In this document: positions 51,804 to 61,394 of the stretch, piece by piece
Layout of the letters: each line of letters opens with the position of its first letter
How positions within the stretch are numbered: position 1 is the first letter of the stretch
Assembly: GCA_021792615.1 (NCBI GenBank)
Contig: JAJYUJ010000001.1
Location: 1-64,000, forward strand
Length of the DNA stretch: 64,000 bases
Direction of reading: 5' to 3'
DNA from: a bacterium
Lineage (GTDB): Bacteria; JAMCPX01
Program-made: the position numbers and the translations under genes
Notes under the pieces: generated by a model
Seen by the model: the letters and a program-made list of their open reading frames with translations, nothing else
What the model was told of the DNA's origin: nothing
Databases searched by the model: none

Positions 51804-53855
51804 ATGCTCTCTACCGTTACCTCCTCCATGGGTTTTATTGTCCTGTTGTCGCTGTTTGCCGCGGGTGCGGCCGGTGCTTTCGTGCTGCGAAAACATGACG
51901 CGCCAGCCAATGCGTGGACCAGCCTGTTTTCGATTGCCGGCTCCTCGTGGGGCATATTCTTTGCACTTTCCGTTTTCATCACCGGGCACGATCTAACCTT
52001 TGCCGCCGGAACAGCGATTTTCCCGCTCCTTTCCCTGTCATTTCATATCGACAAGCTGTCCGCCTTTTTCATTTTTGTTGTTTCTTTGATAGCCCTCTTT
52101 TCTTCTCTGTACGGGATCGGATATGTAAAACATTATTATAAGACGTACAGCATCGGCGCTCTTGGATTTTTTTACAATCTGTTCATTGCGGGTATGCTCC
52201 TCGTGGTATCCGCCTCCAACGGGATCTTTTTCCTTATTGCATGGGAAATCATGTCCGTTACGTCTTATTTCCTTGTCGTGTTTGACCGCAACGATGAGAA
52301 CAATGTTAAGGCAGGGTTCCTCTATCTCATCATGACCCATGTCGGTACGGCTTTTATTATTCTTGCCTTTTTACTGTTTTATAAATTTACCGGCTCATTT
52401 GATTTTGAAACCGTGAAAGCCGGCGCTGCGCTTATTCCTCTATCGGCAAAAAACGCCATTTTTTTGCTAGCCCTGATCGGTTTTGGCACAAAAGCGGGCA
52501 TCGTACCGTTCCATATCTGGCTTCCGGGTGCCCATCCGGCAGCTCCTTCCCACGTCTCTGCGTTGATGTCCGGTGTCATGATTAAAACCGGCATTTATAT
52601 GCTCATCAGGATTTTTCTCGGTATGCTCCAGCCGGTTCCCGTCTGGTGGGGGCTTACGGTGCTCATTGTCGGCTCGGTGTCTTCCTTACTCGGTGTTTTA
52701 TACGCGCTTACCGAGCATGACATCAAAAAACTCCTGGCGTATCACAGCATCGAGAACATCGGGATCATCCTGCTCGGGCTTGGAAGCGCACTTACTTTTT
52801 CTTCGCTCGGCATGCCGTCGCTTGCACTCCTCGGACTCATTGCAGCGCTCTTTCATACCTTGAATCACGCTGTCTTTAAATCCCTGCTTTTCTTAAGTTC
52901 TGGTTCGGTCATCAACCAAACACATACGCGGAACATGGAAGAATACGGCGGGCTTATCCGCTTTATGCCGCAGACAGCTTTTTTCTTCCTGGTGGGTGCC
53001 ATGGCAATATCCGCCCTGCCTCCGTTGAACGGATTTTTTAGCGAATGGCTGACATTTCAGTCTCTTTTCCAGGGAATAACAATGAAGGCTTTTTCCGTAA
53101 AATGGACTTTTATACTGGCGTCCGGAGCACTCGCGTTTACCGGAGGACTCGCGCTCGCTTGTTTTGTAAAGGCGTTCGGTGCAACATTCCTTGCACGTCC
53201 AAGGGGTCCGGAAGTCGCTCATGCAAAGGAGTCATCACTCTCTTTGCGTGCGGCTATGGGGGCTCTTGCTCTCCTGTCCGTTTTATTCGGAATATTTTCC
53301 GGATACCTGATACCTTTTATTGAAAGCATCGGAAGCGGGCTTGGTGCTTTTCAAAACGCCCCATCGTTTGTGAACGTGTCCCCGGGTCTGGGCATTACCG
53401 TGGGGAATGGTTTTTCATCCGTTTCCGCACCGGCGCTTTTGTTGGCATTTGCCGGTGTTATTTCTCTTGTTGTCGTTACCGTCAAGTTTATCATCAACAG
53501 GACGCAGAGGGTCAAGATCGGCGCCACATGGGATTGCGGTACCGACTTAACGCAGCGCATGGAAATAACCGCTACCGGGTTTGCCCGTTCGATCATCCTT
53601 ATCTTTAAGGGCGTGCTCAAACCGAGTATCCAGAAAGAAATCGAATACAATGATTCCAAAAGCAGGTATTTACCGAAAACCAGGACCGTCATTCTCGGGG
53701 TCAGCGATGTATACGGGTCTTATGTTTATAAACCCTTGCGTAAGATGATTACCGGATTATCCGAGCGCGCGAAGGACATCCAAAGCGGAAACATAAATGC
53801 CTACATTTCCTATATCTTCATCGCGCTGCTCGCCGCTTTATTTTTGGTGCTCTGA
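51804..53855 (+). CDS. HyfB/NuoL-like proton-conducting membrane subunit
   Basis: LIAWEIMSVTSYFLVVFD, GFGTKAGIVPFHIWLPGAHPAAPSHVSALMSGVMIKTGIYMLIR, AYHSIENIGIILLGLG. Confidence 0.95.
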   Translation: MLSTVTSSMGFIVLLSLFAAGAAGAFVLRKHDAPANAWTSLFSIAGSSWGIFFALSVFITGHDLTFAAGTAIFPLLSLSFHIDKLSAFFIFVVSLIALFSSLYGIGYVKHYYKTYSIGALGFFYNLFIAGMLLVVSASNGIFFLIAWEIMSVTSYFLVVFDRNDENNVKAGFLYLIMTHVGTAFIILAFLLFYKFTGSFDFETVKAGAALIPLSAKNAIFLLALIGFGTKAGIVPFHIWLPGAHPAAPSHVSALMSGVMIKTGIYMLIRIFLGMLQPVPVWWGLTVLIVGSVSSLLGVLYALTEHDIKKLLAYHSIENIGIILLGLGSALTFSSLGMPSLALLGLIAALFHTLNHAVFKSLLFLSSGSVINQTHTRNMEEYGGLIRFMPQTAFFFLVGAMAISALPPLNGFFSEWLTFQSLFQGITMKAFSVKWTFILASGALAFTGGLALACFVKAFGATFLARPRGPEVAHAKESSLSLRAAMGALALLSVLFGIFSGYLIPFIESIGSGLGAFQNAPSFVNVSPGLGITVGNGFSSVSAPALLLAFAGVISLVVVTVKFIINRTQRVKIGATWDCGTDLTQRMEITATGFARSIILIFKGVLKPSIQKEIEYNDSKSRYLPKTRTVILGVSDVYGSYVYKPLRKMITGLSERAKDIQSGNINAYISYIFIALLAALFLVL

Positions 53856-53858
53856 ATT

Positions 53859-54791
53859 ATGATGACACTCTTATGGACAATGCAATTTATCATGGTGCCG
53901 GCGGTAGCACCTCTCTGTGCGGGCATTATTAAAAAACTCAAGGCCAGGCTTCAAGGCCGGGAGGGTGCGGGTATCTTTCAGCCGTACAAAGATATAAAAA
54001 AACTCCTCTATAAGGACGAGGTGATCAGCAGGGACGCCTCCTGGGTCTTCCGATATGCGCCGTACATCATCTTTGCCGTGACCGTTGTCGCCGGTGCAAG
54101 CATCCCGCTCTTCGCGTCCTTCCTCAAAAACACCCTGACGGGCGATTTGCTGGTTATCATCTATACGCTTTCCATCGGCACGTTCTTCCTGGCGCTTGCG
54201 GGTATGGACACGGGGAGTGCTTTCGGAGGATTTGGTGCGAGCCGTGAGATGACTGTTTCCGCACTCGCAGAAGGAGGACTTATATTCTCGCTCTTGACCG
54301 TCGCTCTTGTGAGCGGGACCACCAATCTGTTTGCCGTTTCCGGCACCGGTATGTTTACTCTGGGACGGTCTTTCCTTCCCAGGATATTGGCGTTCGGCGG
54401 GTTTTTTATCGTGTTGCTTGCCGAGACCGGACGCTTCCCTTTCGATAATCCCGCAACGCATCTTGAGCTGACCATGATCCATGAAGCCATGATTCTGGAA
54501 TATTCGGGAAAAAGACTTGCGCTTATGGAATGGGCATCGGCAAACAAACTCTTTATCTTTGCAGCCATGGTGGCGAACCTCTTTTTCCCCTGGGGTATTG
54601 CGCAGAGTCCGGATGCGATTGCGGTTATCCTCGGTATAACCACATTTGGCATTAAAATATTCCTTTTTTGTATCGTTATTGCCGCGCTGGAATCAAGCAT
54701 GGCCAAGTTCAGATTCTTCCGGCTGCCGGACCTTTTAATCCTCTCCTTTATTCTGAATGCCATTGCGATCGGGCTGGTCTTTCCATTATGA
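53859..54791 (+). CDS. HyfC/NuoH-like membrane subunit
   Basis: LQGREGAGIFQPYKDIKKLLYKD, LAETGRFPFDNPATHLELTMIHEAMILEYSG. Confidence 0.95.
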   Translation: MMTLLWTMQFIMVPAVAPLCAGIIKKLKARLQGREGAGIFQPYKDIKKLLYKDEVISRDASWVFRYAPYIIFAVTVVAGASIPLFASFLKNTLTGDLLVIIYTLSIGTFFLALAGMDTGSAFGGFGASREMTVSALAEGGLIFSLLTVALVSGTTNLFAVSGTGMFTLGRSFLPRILAFGGFFIVLLAETGRFPFDNPATHLELTMIHEAMILEYSGKRLALMEWASANKLFIFAAMVANLFFPWGIAQSPDAIAVILGITTFGIKIFLFCIVIAALESSMAKFRFFRLPDLLILSFILNAIAIGLVFPL

Positions 54792-55435
54792 ATATCTGGG
54801 TTTTGCGATTATTGCTTGAGATAGTTTTTTTGACCGTTGTCTTCCTGCACCTCGTAAAAAAGAATTACGGGGCCGTGCTCGCGTATACGATCCAGTCCCT
54901 CGCGATTGTTGCGGTACTGTTCAATTCTTTTCTTGAGACGGGCGGAATGTCCCTGCTTCTGATAGCCCTGCTGGCATTGATCGTAAAAGTGATTTTGGCA
55001 CCGCTCTTTTTTGTCCGGATGATCAAAAAAAACGGATTGAGGTTTTCGGTAAGTACCTATCTGAATACACCGCTCACCCTGATAGTGATTGCAGCGATTA
55101 CCGCCATAGCCCACTCCCAAAAACTCGCACCGCTTGCGGATATCGTTCCTGCCAATCATGCACTGCTTTCGCTTGCGCTTTCCGCCATGTTGCTTTCTCT
55201 TGTTTTAATCATCAACCGCAAAGGCGCGCTGTCGCAGATTATCGGTATCCTTTCATTCGAAAACAGCATTATTGCCTTTGCCGTCTTTGCCGGTCTTGAA
55301 CAGTCACCGTCCTTGCAGGCGGGCATTCTGTTCGACCTTTTCGTTTGGCTTGTTATCGCTACGGTATTTATGGCCATGATCTATAAACACTTCGGCTCAC
55401 TGGATGTAACCTCCATGAAACATTTGAAAGATTAA
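54788..55435 (+). CDS. HyfE/NuoK-like membrane subunit
   Basis: Polytopic; GILSFENSIIAFAVFAGLEQSPSLQAGILFDLFVWLVIATVFM; ATGA overlap with upstream gene. Confidence 0.9.
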   Translation: MNIWVLRLLLEIVFLTVVFLHLVKKNYGAVLAYTIQSLAIVAVLFNSFLETGGMSLLLIALLALIVKVILAPLFFVRMIKKNGLRFSVSTYLNTPLTLIVIAAITAIAHSQKLAPLADIVPANHALLSLALSAMLLSLVLIINRKGALSQIIGILSFENSIIAFAVFAGLEQSPSLQAGILFDLFVWLVIATVFMAMIYKHFGSLDVTSMKHLKD

Positions 55436-55439
55436 CCGT

Positions 55440-56882
55440 ATGGAACTCCTTATCATTCTCATATCCCTTTTTACGGCAGCATTGATCGGTATATCGGTCA
55501 GGCACCGGCGCATTATCGAGACCGCTTCGGTTGTTGCTTCGGCAGTCTCGTTTGCGGCGTCGGTTGCTGTCGCACTCAAGGTCGCTTCCTCAGGCAGCTA
55601 TGCACCGTACTCATTTTTTTACGTCGATGCACTCGGTGCTATTGTTATGCTTATCATAGCCTGTGTCGGGTTTGCGGTAACCGTGTATTCGGTTGCATAT
55701 CTCCGGCAGGAAACCGCAAAGAAGATCATCGGGTTCACCAGGGTCAAGCAATATTTTGTTCTGCTGGACCTGTTCATAGTGGCGATGTTTCTTGCGGTCA
55801 CAGCCAGCAGCCCGATAGTAACATGGATTTCCGTAGAGGCCACGACGCTTTCCACCGCATTTCTCATCAGCTTTTACAATAAACCGTCAGCCATGGAAGC
55901 GGCATGGAAGTATCTCATCATTAATTCTATCGGACTGCTGCTCGGATTTTTCGGGACGCTCCTGTATTTCATTCCCCTGAACCCCTTGCGGGGAAGCGGG
56001 CTTATCAGCTGGCAGATGCTTGCGGCCAGTACAGCGCATTTCGATCCGTTGATCGCCAGGATTGCTTTCGTCTTTGTACTGATCGGGTACGGAACGAAGG
56101 CCGGGCTTGTACCGATGCACACATGGCTGCCGGACGCCCACAGTAAAGCACCGGCACCGATCAGCGCACTCCTGTCGGGAGTGCTTCTGAATGTCGCATT
56201 TGTCGTCATCCTCAGATTTAAAGGCATAACCGATGCAGTCGTCGGCAGGTCTTTTTCCCAGGGGTTTTTAATACTGTTCGGTGTAATTTCCATGCTCGTC
56301 GCAGCCTTGATCATTCTTACCCAGGCGAACTATAAACGGCTGCTTGCATATTCAAGCATTGAAAATATGGGTATCCTGTCCCTTGGATTCGGTTTTGGAG
56401 GCCTTGGTGCCTTTGCCGCGATTCTCCATATGATCTACCATGCCCTTGTAAAATCCACACTGTTTCTGTCGGCGGGCACGGTTTTATTAAAGTACAGTTC
56501 AACAAAAATTGCCAGGGTGACCGGAGTGCTTGCTACGCTTACCGTGACGGGTATACTTTTTCTGACAGGGTTTTTCTTTATCACCGGCACCCCGCCGTTC
56601 GGCATATTCCTCACCAAAATATTTATTCTTTCCGCCGGTATAAAAACGCACCCGGTGGCCGTTCTCGTGGCGTTGTTTTCCACGGCAGTCCTGTTTATCG
56701 GGTTCTTCAAACATATTACAGCCATGTTCTTCGGTAAAAAACCGGAGGGAATCAAGGCAGGCGAAGGGAGTGTCTGGCTCGTTGTTCCGCCACTTGCACT
56801 CATTGCCGTTGCTTTTTACCTGAGTTTCCATATTCCGGGATTTTTATTTACCTTAATCAACGGGGCGGTATCACACGAGTGA
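55440..56882 (+). CDS. HyfF/NuoN-like proton-conducting membrane subunit
   Basis: WISVEATTLSTAFLISFYNKPSAMEAAWKYLIINSIGLLLGFFG, GYGTKAGLVPMHTWLPDAHSKAPAPISALLSGVLLNVAFV. Confidence 0.95.
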   Translation: MELLIILISLFTAALIGISVRHRRIIETASVVASAVSFAASVAVALKVASSGSYAPYSFFYVDALGAIVMLIIACVGFAVTVYSVAYLRQETAKKIIGFTRVKQYFVLLDLFIVAMFLAVTASSPIVTWISVEATTLSTAFLISFYNKPSAMEAAWKYLIINSIGLLLGFFGTLLYFIPLNPLRGSGLISWQMLAASTAHFDPLIARIAFVFVLIGYGTKAGLVPMHTWLPDAHSKAPAPISALLSGVLLNVAFVVILRFKGITDAVVGRSFSQGFLILFGVISMLVAALIILTQANYKRLLAYSSIENMGILSLGFGFGGLGAFAAILHMIYHALVKSTLFLSAGTVLLKYSSTKIARVTGVLATLTVTGILFLTGFFFITGTPPFGIFLTKIFILSAGIKTHPVAVLVALFSTAVLFIGFFKHITAMFFGKKPEGIKAGEGSVWLVVPPLALIAVAFYLSFHIPGFLFTLINGAVSHE

Positions 56883-56883
56883 T

Positions 56884-58455
56884 ATGAAGATAGAAACTCT
56901 ACAACAATACGTTCCTATAAACGCAAAGACCGGTATTTCCGGTAATGCCATTATTTTTGAAGTGCCGGTTTTGAACATCAAAGAGATCGCCCTCTCACTG
57001 TACGGCAACGAAGAGCTTTCGCTCAAACTTATTACTGCGACCGATGAAAGAGAAACGCAGGGATGTTTTAAAGTGTGGTACATCTTCGGTGTTCCGAAGG
57101 AGAATGCGTTTATCATTCCTTTTATTCGATTGAAAAATACGGAAGAATTCCCTTCTCTGACTCCCGGCATACATGAAGCCTGGAATTATGAAAGAAAAAT
57201 TCAGACGTTCTTCGGTCTCACGCCGTCCGGTCATCCCGATCCACGGACGATCATCCTTCATGAAAACTGGCCCGGAGACATTTTCCCTCTCAGGAAAGAC
57301 GTTAACTGGCAAACAAGGCCGCCAGAATCGCAGGGAACATATCAATTCCAGAAAGTCGAAGGCGAGGGGATATACGAACTGCCGGTCGGGCCGATCCATG
57401 CCGGCATCATCGAACCGGGGCATTTCCGGTTCAGCGTCGCAGGGGAAGAGATCCTCCTTCTGGAACCACGCCTCGGATATACCCATAAGGGCATCGAAAA
57501 ATTATTCGAGAAGTCACCCCTGGACAAGCAGGTGCGCCTGTCCGAGAAGATCTCGGGCGACAGTTCGTTCAGCCATTCTCTGGCTTTTTGCCAGGCGGTA
57601 GAACAACTGGGAGATAGTGTGGTGCCGCGCCGGGCACGATATCTCCGGGTAATCTATGCAGAACTGGAACGATTGGCAAACCATACAGGCGACCTCGGTG
57701 CGATTATGCTTGATGCGGGTTTTAATTTCGGCGGTGCACAGGGAGCGAGGCTCAGGGAAATCATCATGCAGATAAACGGGAGGATCACCGGGAGCAGGTT
57801 TTTGCGCGGCGTCAATGTTGCCGGCGGGGTTGCGAAAGACATTGCCTCCGGAGAAAAGGATAGATTATCCGGAGAGCTTTCGGCCATAGCAAAAGATTTT
57901 TCCGAAATTATCGAGGTAGCGGAAAACAGCACATCGCTGCTGAACCGTCTGAAAGGTACCGGCGTCGTCTCCTACGGGGTCGCAAAAGATCACGGTGCTG
58001 TAGGGATCGCCGCAAAAGCGGCAGGCATAGAAGGGGACACGCGAATCGATTTTCCGTATGCGGCTTACGATGAACTGCGACCCGATGGGGTAGAAACAGA
58101 ACAGGGCGGTGACGTCTACGCGCGCTTCCTCGTCCGCGTCAAAGAAGTGCGTGCATCGATTGAGATTATTCAGCATGCACTGCATAAACTTCCGGAGGGG
58201 CCTGTCCGGGTGCCCGTGGACACCGCCGCTTTCAGGAAGGACTCGTTTGCAGTAAATGCTGTCGAAGGATGGCGGGGAGAGATCGTGTATTTCATCACAA
58301 CGGATGCGCGGGGAAATATCGCGAGGGTTGCCCCCCGGGATCCCTCGTTTATCAATTGGGCTGTCCTCGGTAATGCCGGGCTTGGTAACGTGGTGCCGGA
58401 TTTCCCCCTGATCAACAAAAGCTTCAATCTGTCGTATTCGGGAAACGATCTGTAA
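56884..58455 (+). CDS. HyfG/NuoCD-like large subunit lacking [NiFe] cysteine motifs
   Basis: PVGPIHAGIIEPGHFRFSVAGE, RLGYTHKGIEKLFE, EKISGDSSFSHSLAFC (CGIC replaced by SGDS), C-terminus VPDFPLINKSFNLSYSGNDL without CxxC. Confidence 0.94.
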   Translation: MKIETLQQYVPINAKTGISGNAIIFEVPVLNIKEIALSLYGNEELSLKLITATDERETQGCFKVWYIFGVPKENAFIIPFIRLKNTEEFPSLTPGIHEAWNYERKIQTFFGLTPSGHPDPRTIILHENWPGDIFPLRKDVNWQTRPPESQGTYQFQKVEGEGIYELPVGPIHAGIIEPGHFRFSVAGEEILLLEPRLGYTHKGIEKLFEKSPLDKQVRLSEKISGDSSFSHSLAFCQAVEQLGDSVVPRRARYLRVIYAELERLANHTGDLGAIMLDAGFNFGGAQGARLREIIMQINGRITGSRFLRGVNVAGGVAKDIASGEKDRLSGELSAIAKDFSEIIEVAENSTSLLNRLKGTGVVSYGVAKDHGAVGIAAKAAGIEGDTRIDFPYAAYDELRPDGVETEQGGDVYARFLVRVKEVRASIEIIQHALHKLPEGPVRVPVDTAAFRKDSFAVNAVEGWRGEIVYFITTDARGNIARVAPRDPSFINWAVLGNAGLGNVVPDFPLINKSFNLSYSGNDL

Positions 58456-58510
58456 GTCCCGGTTCTTGTTCTTTCCGGTTTCCCCGGATTTTATGCAGTC
58501 TTTCGGACTA

Positions 58511-58539
58511 TTGACAAGATACGTGGAGAGTATTATTAT
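58511..58539 (+). promoter_or_regulatory. Sigma70-like promoter of the TA operon
   Basis: TTGACA (58511-58516), 17-bp spacer, TATTAT (58534-58539), upstream of aggagg SD. Confidence 0.65.
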
Positions 58540-58578
58540 AGTCTTAATTCTGGTCAACTATAAAGGAGGTCAATCATA

Positions 58579-58839
58579 ATGAAAACACTGTCATTGTCAG
58601 AAGCGAAGATGAAGCTGAGCGGACTCATTAAAACCATTATCGCGGCGGATGAGGAAATAGTGATCACAAAGAACGGTTCCCCGGCGGCGGTTTTAATAAG
58701 TCCGGATGAATTTGAAAACCTGAAAGAAACGATTGCCGTCCGCTCGGACGTCGCATTGATGGACGAAATCAAAAAAGGAATAAAGGCGTTCAAGAACAAA
58801 AAGACAGCTCTGTACACGCTCGAAGAGCTTTTTAAATAA
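58579..58839 (+). CDS. Type II toxin-antitoxin antitoxin, Phd/YefM family
   Basis: MKTLSLSEAKMKLSGLIKTIIAADEEIVITKNGSPAAVLISPDEFENL. Confidence 0.93.
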   Translation: MKTLSLSEAKMKLSGLIKTIIAADEEIVITKNGSPAAVLISPDEFENLKETIAVRSDVALMDEIKKGIKAFKNKKTALYTLEELFK

Positions 58840-58847
58840 CCTGGCAA

Positions 58848-59150
58848 ATGAAAGAGCTGGCACGGGAGCTTATAATCCCCGACGATGTGGCAGAGTTCGT
58901 ACGCAGAATGCACCCGTATCTTAAGAAAAAGATCAAGGCGTCTTTAAAAATCATCATATCCGATCCGGGTTCCGGAAAAACACTGAGAGACGAACTGACC
59001 GGCTTGAGAAGTTTCCGTGTTAGCAGTTTCAGAATAATTTACAGAATTTCCACAAATAAGTTTATAGAGATCGTAGCTATCGGTCCACGGGAACGCATCT
59101 ATGAAGAAACCTTCCGCCTGCTGAAAAAGTCAATGGACATGAAGGGATAG
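58848..59150 (+). CDS. Type II toxin, RelE/ParE family
   Basis: AEFVRRMHPYLKKKIKASLKIIISDPGSGKTLRDELTGLRSFRVSSFRIIYRI; adjacent to antitoxin. Confidence 0.93.
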   Translation: MKELARELIIPDDVAEFVRRMHPYLKKKIKASLKIIISDPGSGKTLRDELTGLRSFRVSSFRIIYRISTNKFIEIVAIGPRERIYEETFRLLKKSMDMKG

Positions 59151-59177
59151 ACCCCGAGTTTTCTGAAATCGAAGAAT

Positions 59178-59400
59178 GAGACCTCATCCGCACCCTTCCC
59201 TACCGGGTGGGTACCCGTTCCCCTGAAAGGGGAAGGGATTGCTACGCCCCCCTGCGGCCATCTTAACAGACTACCCGACAACTTCCTTTTTCTCCCTCTC
59301 TCGACGGGAGGGACTAAGGGAGGGTGATAAATTCATTAAATATCAATATCTTTCACCCCCATTCTTTCTCCCCCGTCAAGGGGGAGAGGTAGTTTTGTGT
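59178..59400. repeat. GC-rich palindromic repeat cluster (inverted relative to 1-600)
   Basis: gagacctcatccgcacccttccctaccgggtgggtacccgttcccc is reverse complement-like of 334-391; cccccgtcaagggggagagg matches the 1-600 family. Confidence 0.85.
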
Positions 59401-59578
59401 ATTGTCGGACAACCTCTTAACTGCAGGGAATTTTAAAACCCCCTTTGTCCCCCTTGACAAGGGGGATGATAAGATAGACCTCATAGACCTAAGCCTGCGC
59501 CTGCATGCAGGCACGAATGGGTACCCCGAAAACGGTAAACAAAGGCCGGATAAATGTGGTATGACAGTGCAGCGGAGT

Positions 59579-60163
59579 TTACGGGGTGCAGATATACCAT
59601 GCCACCTGTGCTGCGAACGAGCGCATTTCCACGGTACTGAATACGCCCTTCATTTCCTCCTGCGCATGTTGAATGAAGGAGAAATAATTCCCGCCTTCAA
59701 GCCATTCTATAATATCCGAAAGGAATTTTCTTTTTTTATTGTAATCCTGAAAGACGACCTGCACCCGCGCGAGCCGTTTCGCCTCGGTAAAAAAGGCCGG
59801 GCGCTGTTCCTCCGGCAGTCCGTGCGCTACATACGAGGATATCACCAAATCAAAGCTCTTGTCCGCGAACGGTAGTCCCTTGAGTGCGTTTGCGACCATG
59901 AATGATGCGGCGTTTCCTGGGTTGTTCTTTTTCGCGATGCTTATCATCGCGGATGAAGCGTCCACTCCCGTTACTCTGTATCCCATCTCATGGAGGCAGA
60001 AGGCGAGTGCGCCGGTGCCGCAGCCTATGTCAAGAATGCGGGCATTGCCGGGGATGAAAAGTTGCCCGTTTGTCCGTGACAGGATTGTCCTGAAAGAACG
60101 TACCTGATACCTGACAAAGATATTGTACACAGGAGCAATCGTTTCAAAAAGGCCCCGTTTCAT
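59579..60163 (-). CDS. Class I SAM-dependent methyltransferase
   Basis: NARILDIGCGTGALAFCLHEMGYRVTGVDASSAMI. Confidence 0.92.
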   Translation of the reverse strand: MKRGLFETIAPVYNIFVRYQVRSFRTILSRTNGQLFIPGNARILDIGCGTGALAFCLHEMGYRVTGVDASSAMISIAKKNNPGNAASFMVANALKGLPFADKSFDLVISSYVAHGLPEEQRPAFFTEAKRLARVQVVFQDYNKKRKFLSDIIEWLEGGNYFSFIQHAQEEMKGVFSTVEMRSFAAQVAWYICTP

Positions 60164-61050
60164 TGCGCTTTGTTTCCGGGTTCCATGCCGGTGAGTTCCG
60201 CGAAGTTATCGCCAAGAAGTTTTTTTTGCACACCCTTGTCCGGGAACAGCCGTTCTATCCTTCGCTTGATGAATCCGTAATCGAATTTTCCGTCGGATGC
60301 ATAAAACCCGAAAGGTCCATCCGTACCGAACAAGCACCGCTCAACACCAAGATAATCAACGACAGCCTTTGTTATGCCGTTGCCCACATAGCTTGTCTGG
60401 GACAGATCGACATAGACGTGTTTGTTGTCTTTAATCCTTTCCCATGTTTCCCGGTACACGGGAAAGCCCGCATGTGCCAGGATAAGCTTTAAATCCGGCA
60501 CCTCTTTCAAAAGGCTGTAAAAATCGCCTTCTTCTCCGAATCCTACATGGATGAGCAAGGGCTTACCTGTTTTTGCTAGCTCCCGGGCAACGGGGGCAAG
60601 CTCGACGGGTTTAAAGTGGTGCCAGAAAGAATGTGCTTTTATGCCGATCATTCCCGGTGTGCTTTTCCATTTCTCGTAGACTGCGGCAGGTGCATTTTTT
60701 CCTCTCGGATTGACGAAGACCCAGCCCGCAAATCTGTCCGGATGCTTGCGTACTGCATCAAAAACCGGGGCGTTATCGGGGTCCTTGTCTATTTTATAGA
60801 TCTTGCCGAGTATATCGATATCGCCGTCGGCATTGAAGTTTGCAACAAGGGATTTACCGATGCCACGCATGCTTTTGTGTGTTAGCAGAAACTGGAGAAG
60901 GCTTACTAGAACGAGCGAAGGTTCTTTAAAGGGTTCGACCATGGGAGCCATGAGTGCTACTTTTTCGACCCCGCTTTTATCCATGCGGCTAATGAGTTCA
61001 TCCGTCTTCATCAGGCGCTCGTCAAGATGGTAGTGACAATCGATAATCAT
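60160..61050 (-). CDS. Amidohydrolase family (TIM-barrel, ACMSD-like)
   Basis: MIIDCHYHLDERLMKTDELISRMDKSGVEKVALMAP; KAHSFWHHF; LILAHAGFPVYRETWERI; CLFGTDGPFG. Confidence 0.9.
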   Translation of the reverse strand: MIIDCHYHLDERLMKTDELISRMDKSGVEKVALMAPMVEPFKEPSLVLVSLLQFLLTHKSMRGIGKSLVANFNADGDIDILGKIYKIDKDPDNAPVFDAVRKHPDRFAGWVFVNPRGKNAPAAVYEKWKSTPGMIGIKAHSFWHHFKPVELAPVARELAKTGKPLLIHVGFGEEGDFYSLLKEVPDLKLILAHAGFPVYRETWERIKDNKHVYVDLSQTSYVGNGITKAVVDYLGVERCLFGTDGPFGFYASDGKFDYGFIKRRIERLFPDKGVQKKLLGDNFAELTGMEPGNKAQ

Positions 61051-61167
61051 ACAAAACCTCCTTGAGCAAAGATGCCCCGACTATACAATAGGTGCACGGA
61101 ATAAGCAATCTGCAGAGCTTGTGCCGTTATGGCGCATAGTATTAAATTTTGTGTCATTCCCGAGACA

Positions 61168-61394
61168 TTAACCCGAAAAATGCAATAAGGAGGTTTACTT
61201 ATTCGCTCAATCCCGCGATCCGCCTGATATCTATACATTTCCATAGAGAAACGAGATTTCAGTCCTCTGTATGTTTATATGCAATTACCCGGTATGGTTT
61301 CCTCATCGGATTTTCGAAGAATACCTTTATCTGACGCGGGCTTATCGCTCATTGCATAAACCTCCTTATTTTACAATCGCATTTTTCGGGTTAA
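61168..61394 (+). mobile_element. MITE-like element, copy C (227 bp)
   Basis: ttaacccgaaaaatgcaataaggaggtttacttattcgctcaatcccgcg ... gcatttttcgggttaa; same length as copy A. Confidence 0.85.

Noticed and set aside
51265-58455. Annotating the cluster as a functional hydrogenase-4 or as respiratory complex I
   Set aside because: No NiFe ligands, cluster ligands mostly lost, no ferredoxin or NADH module seen in the cluster.
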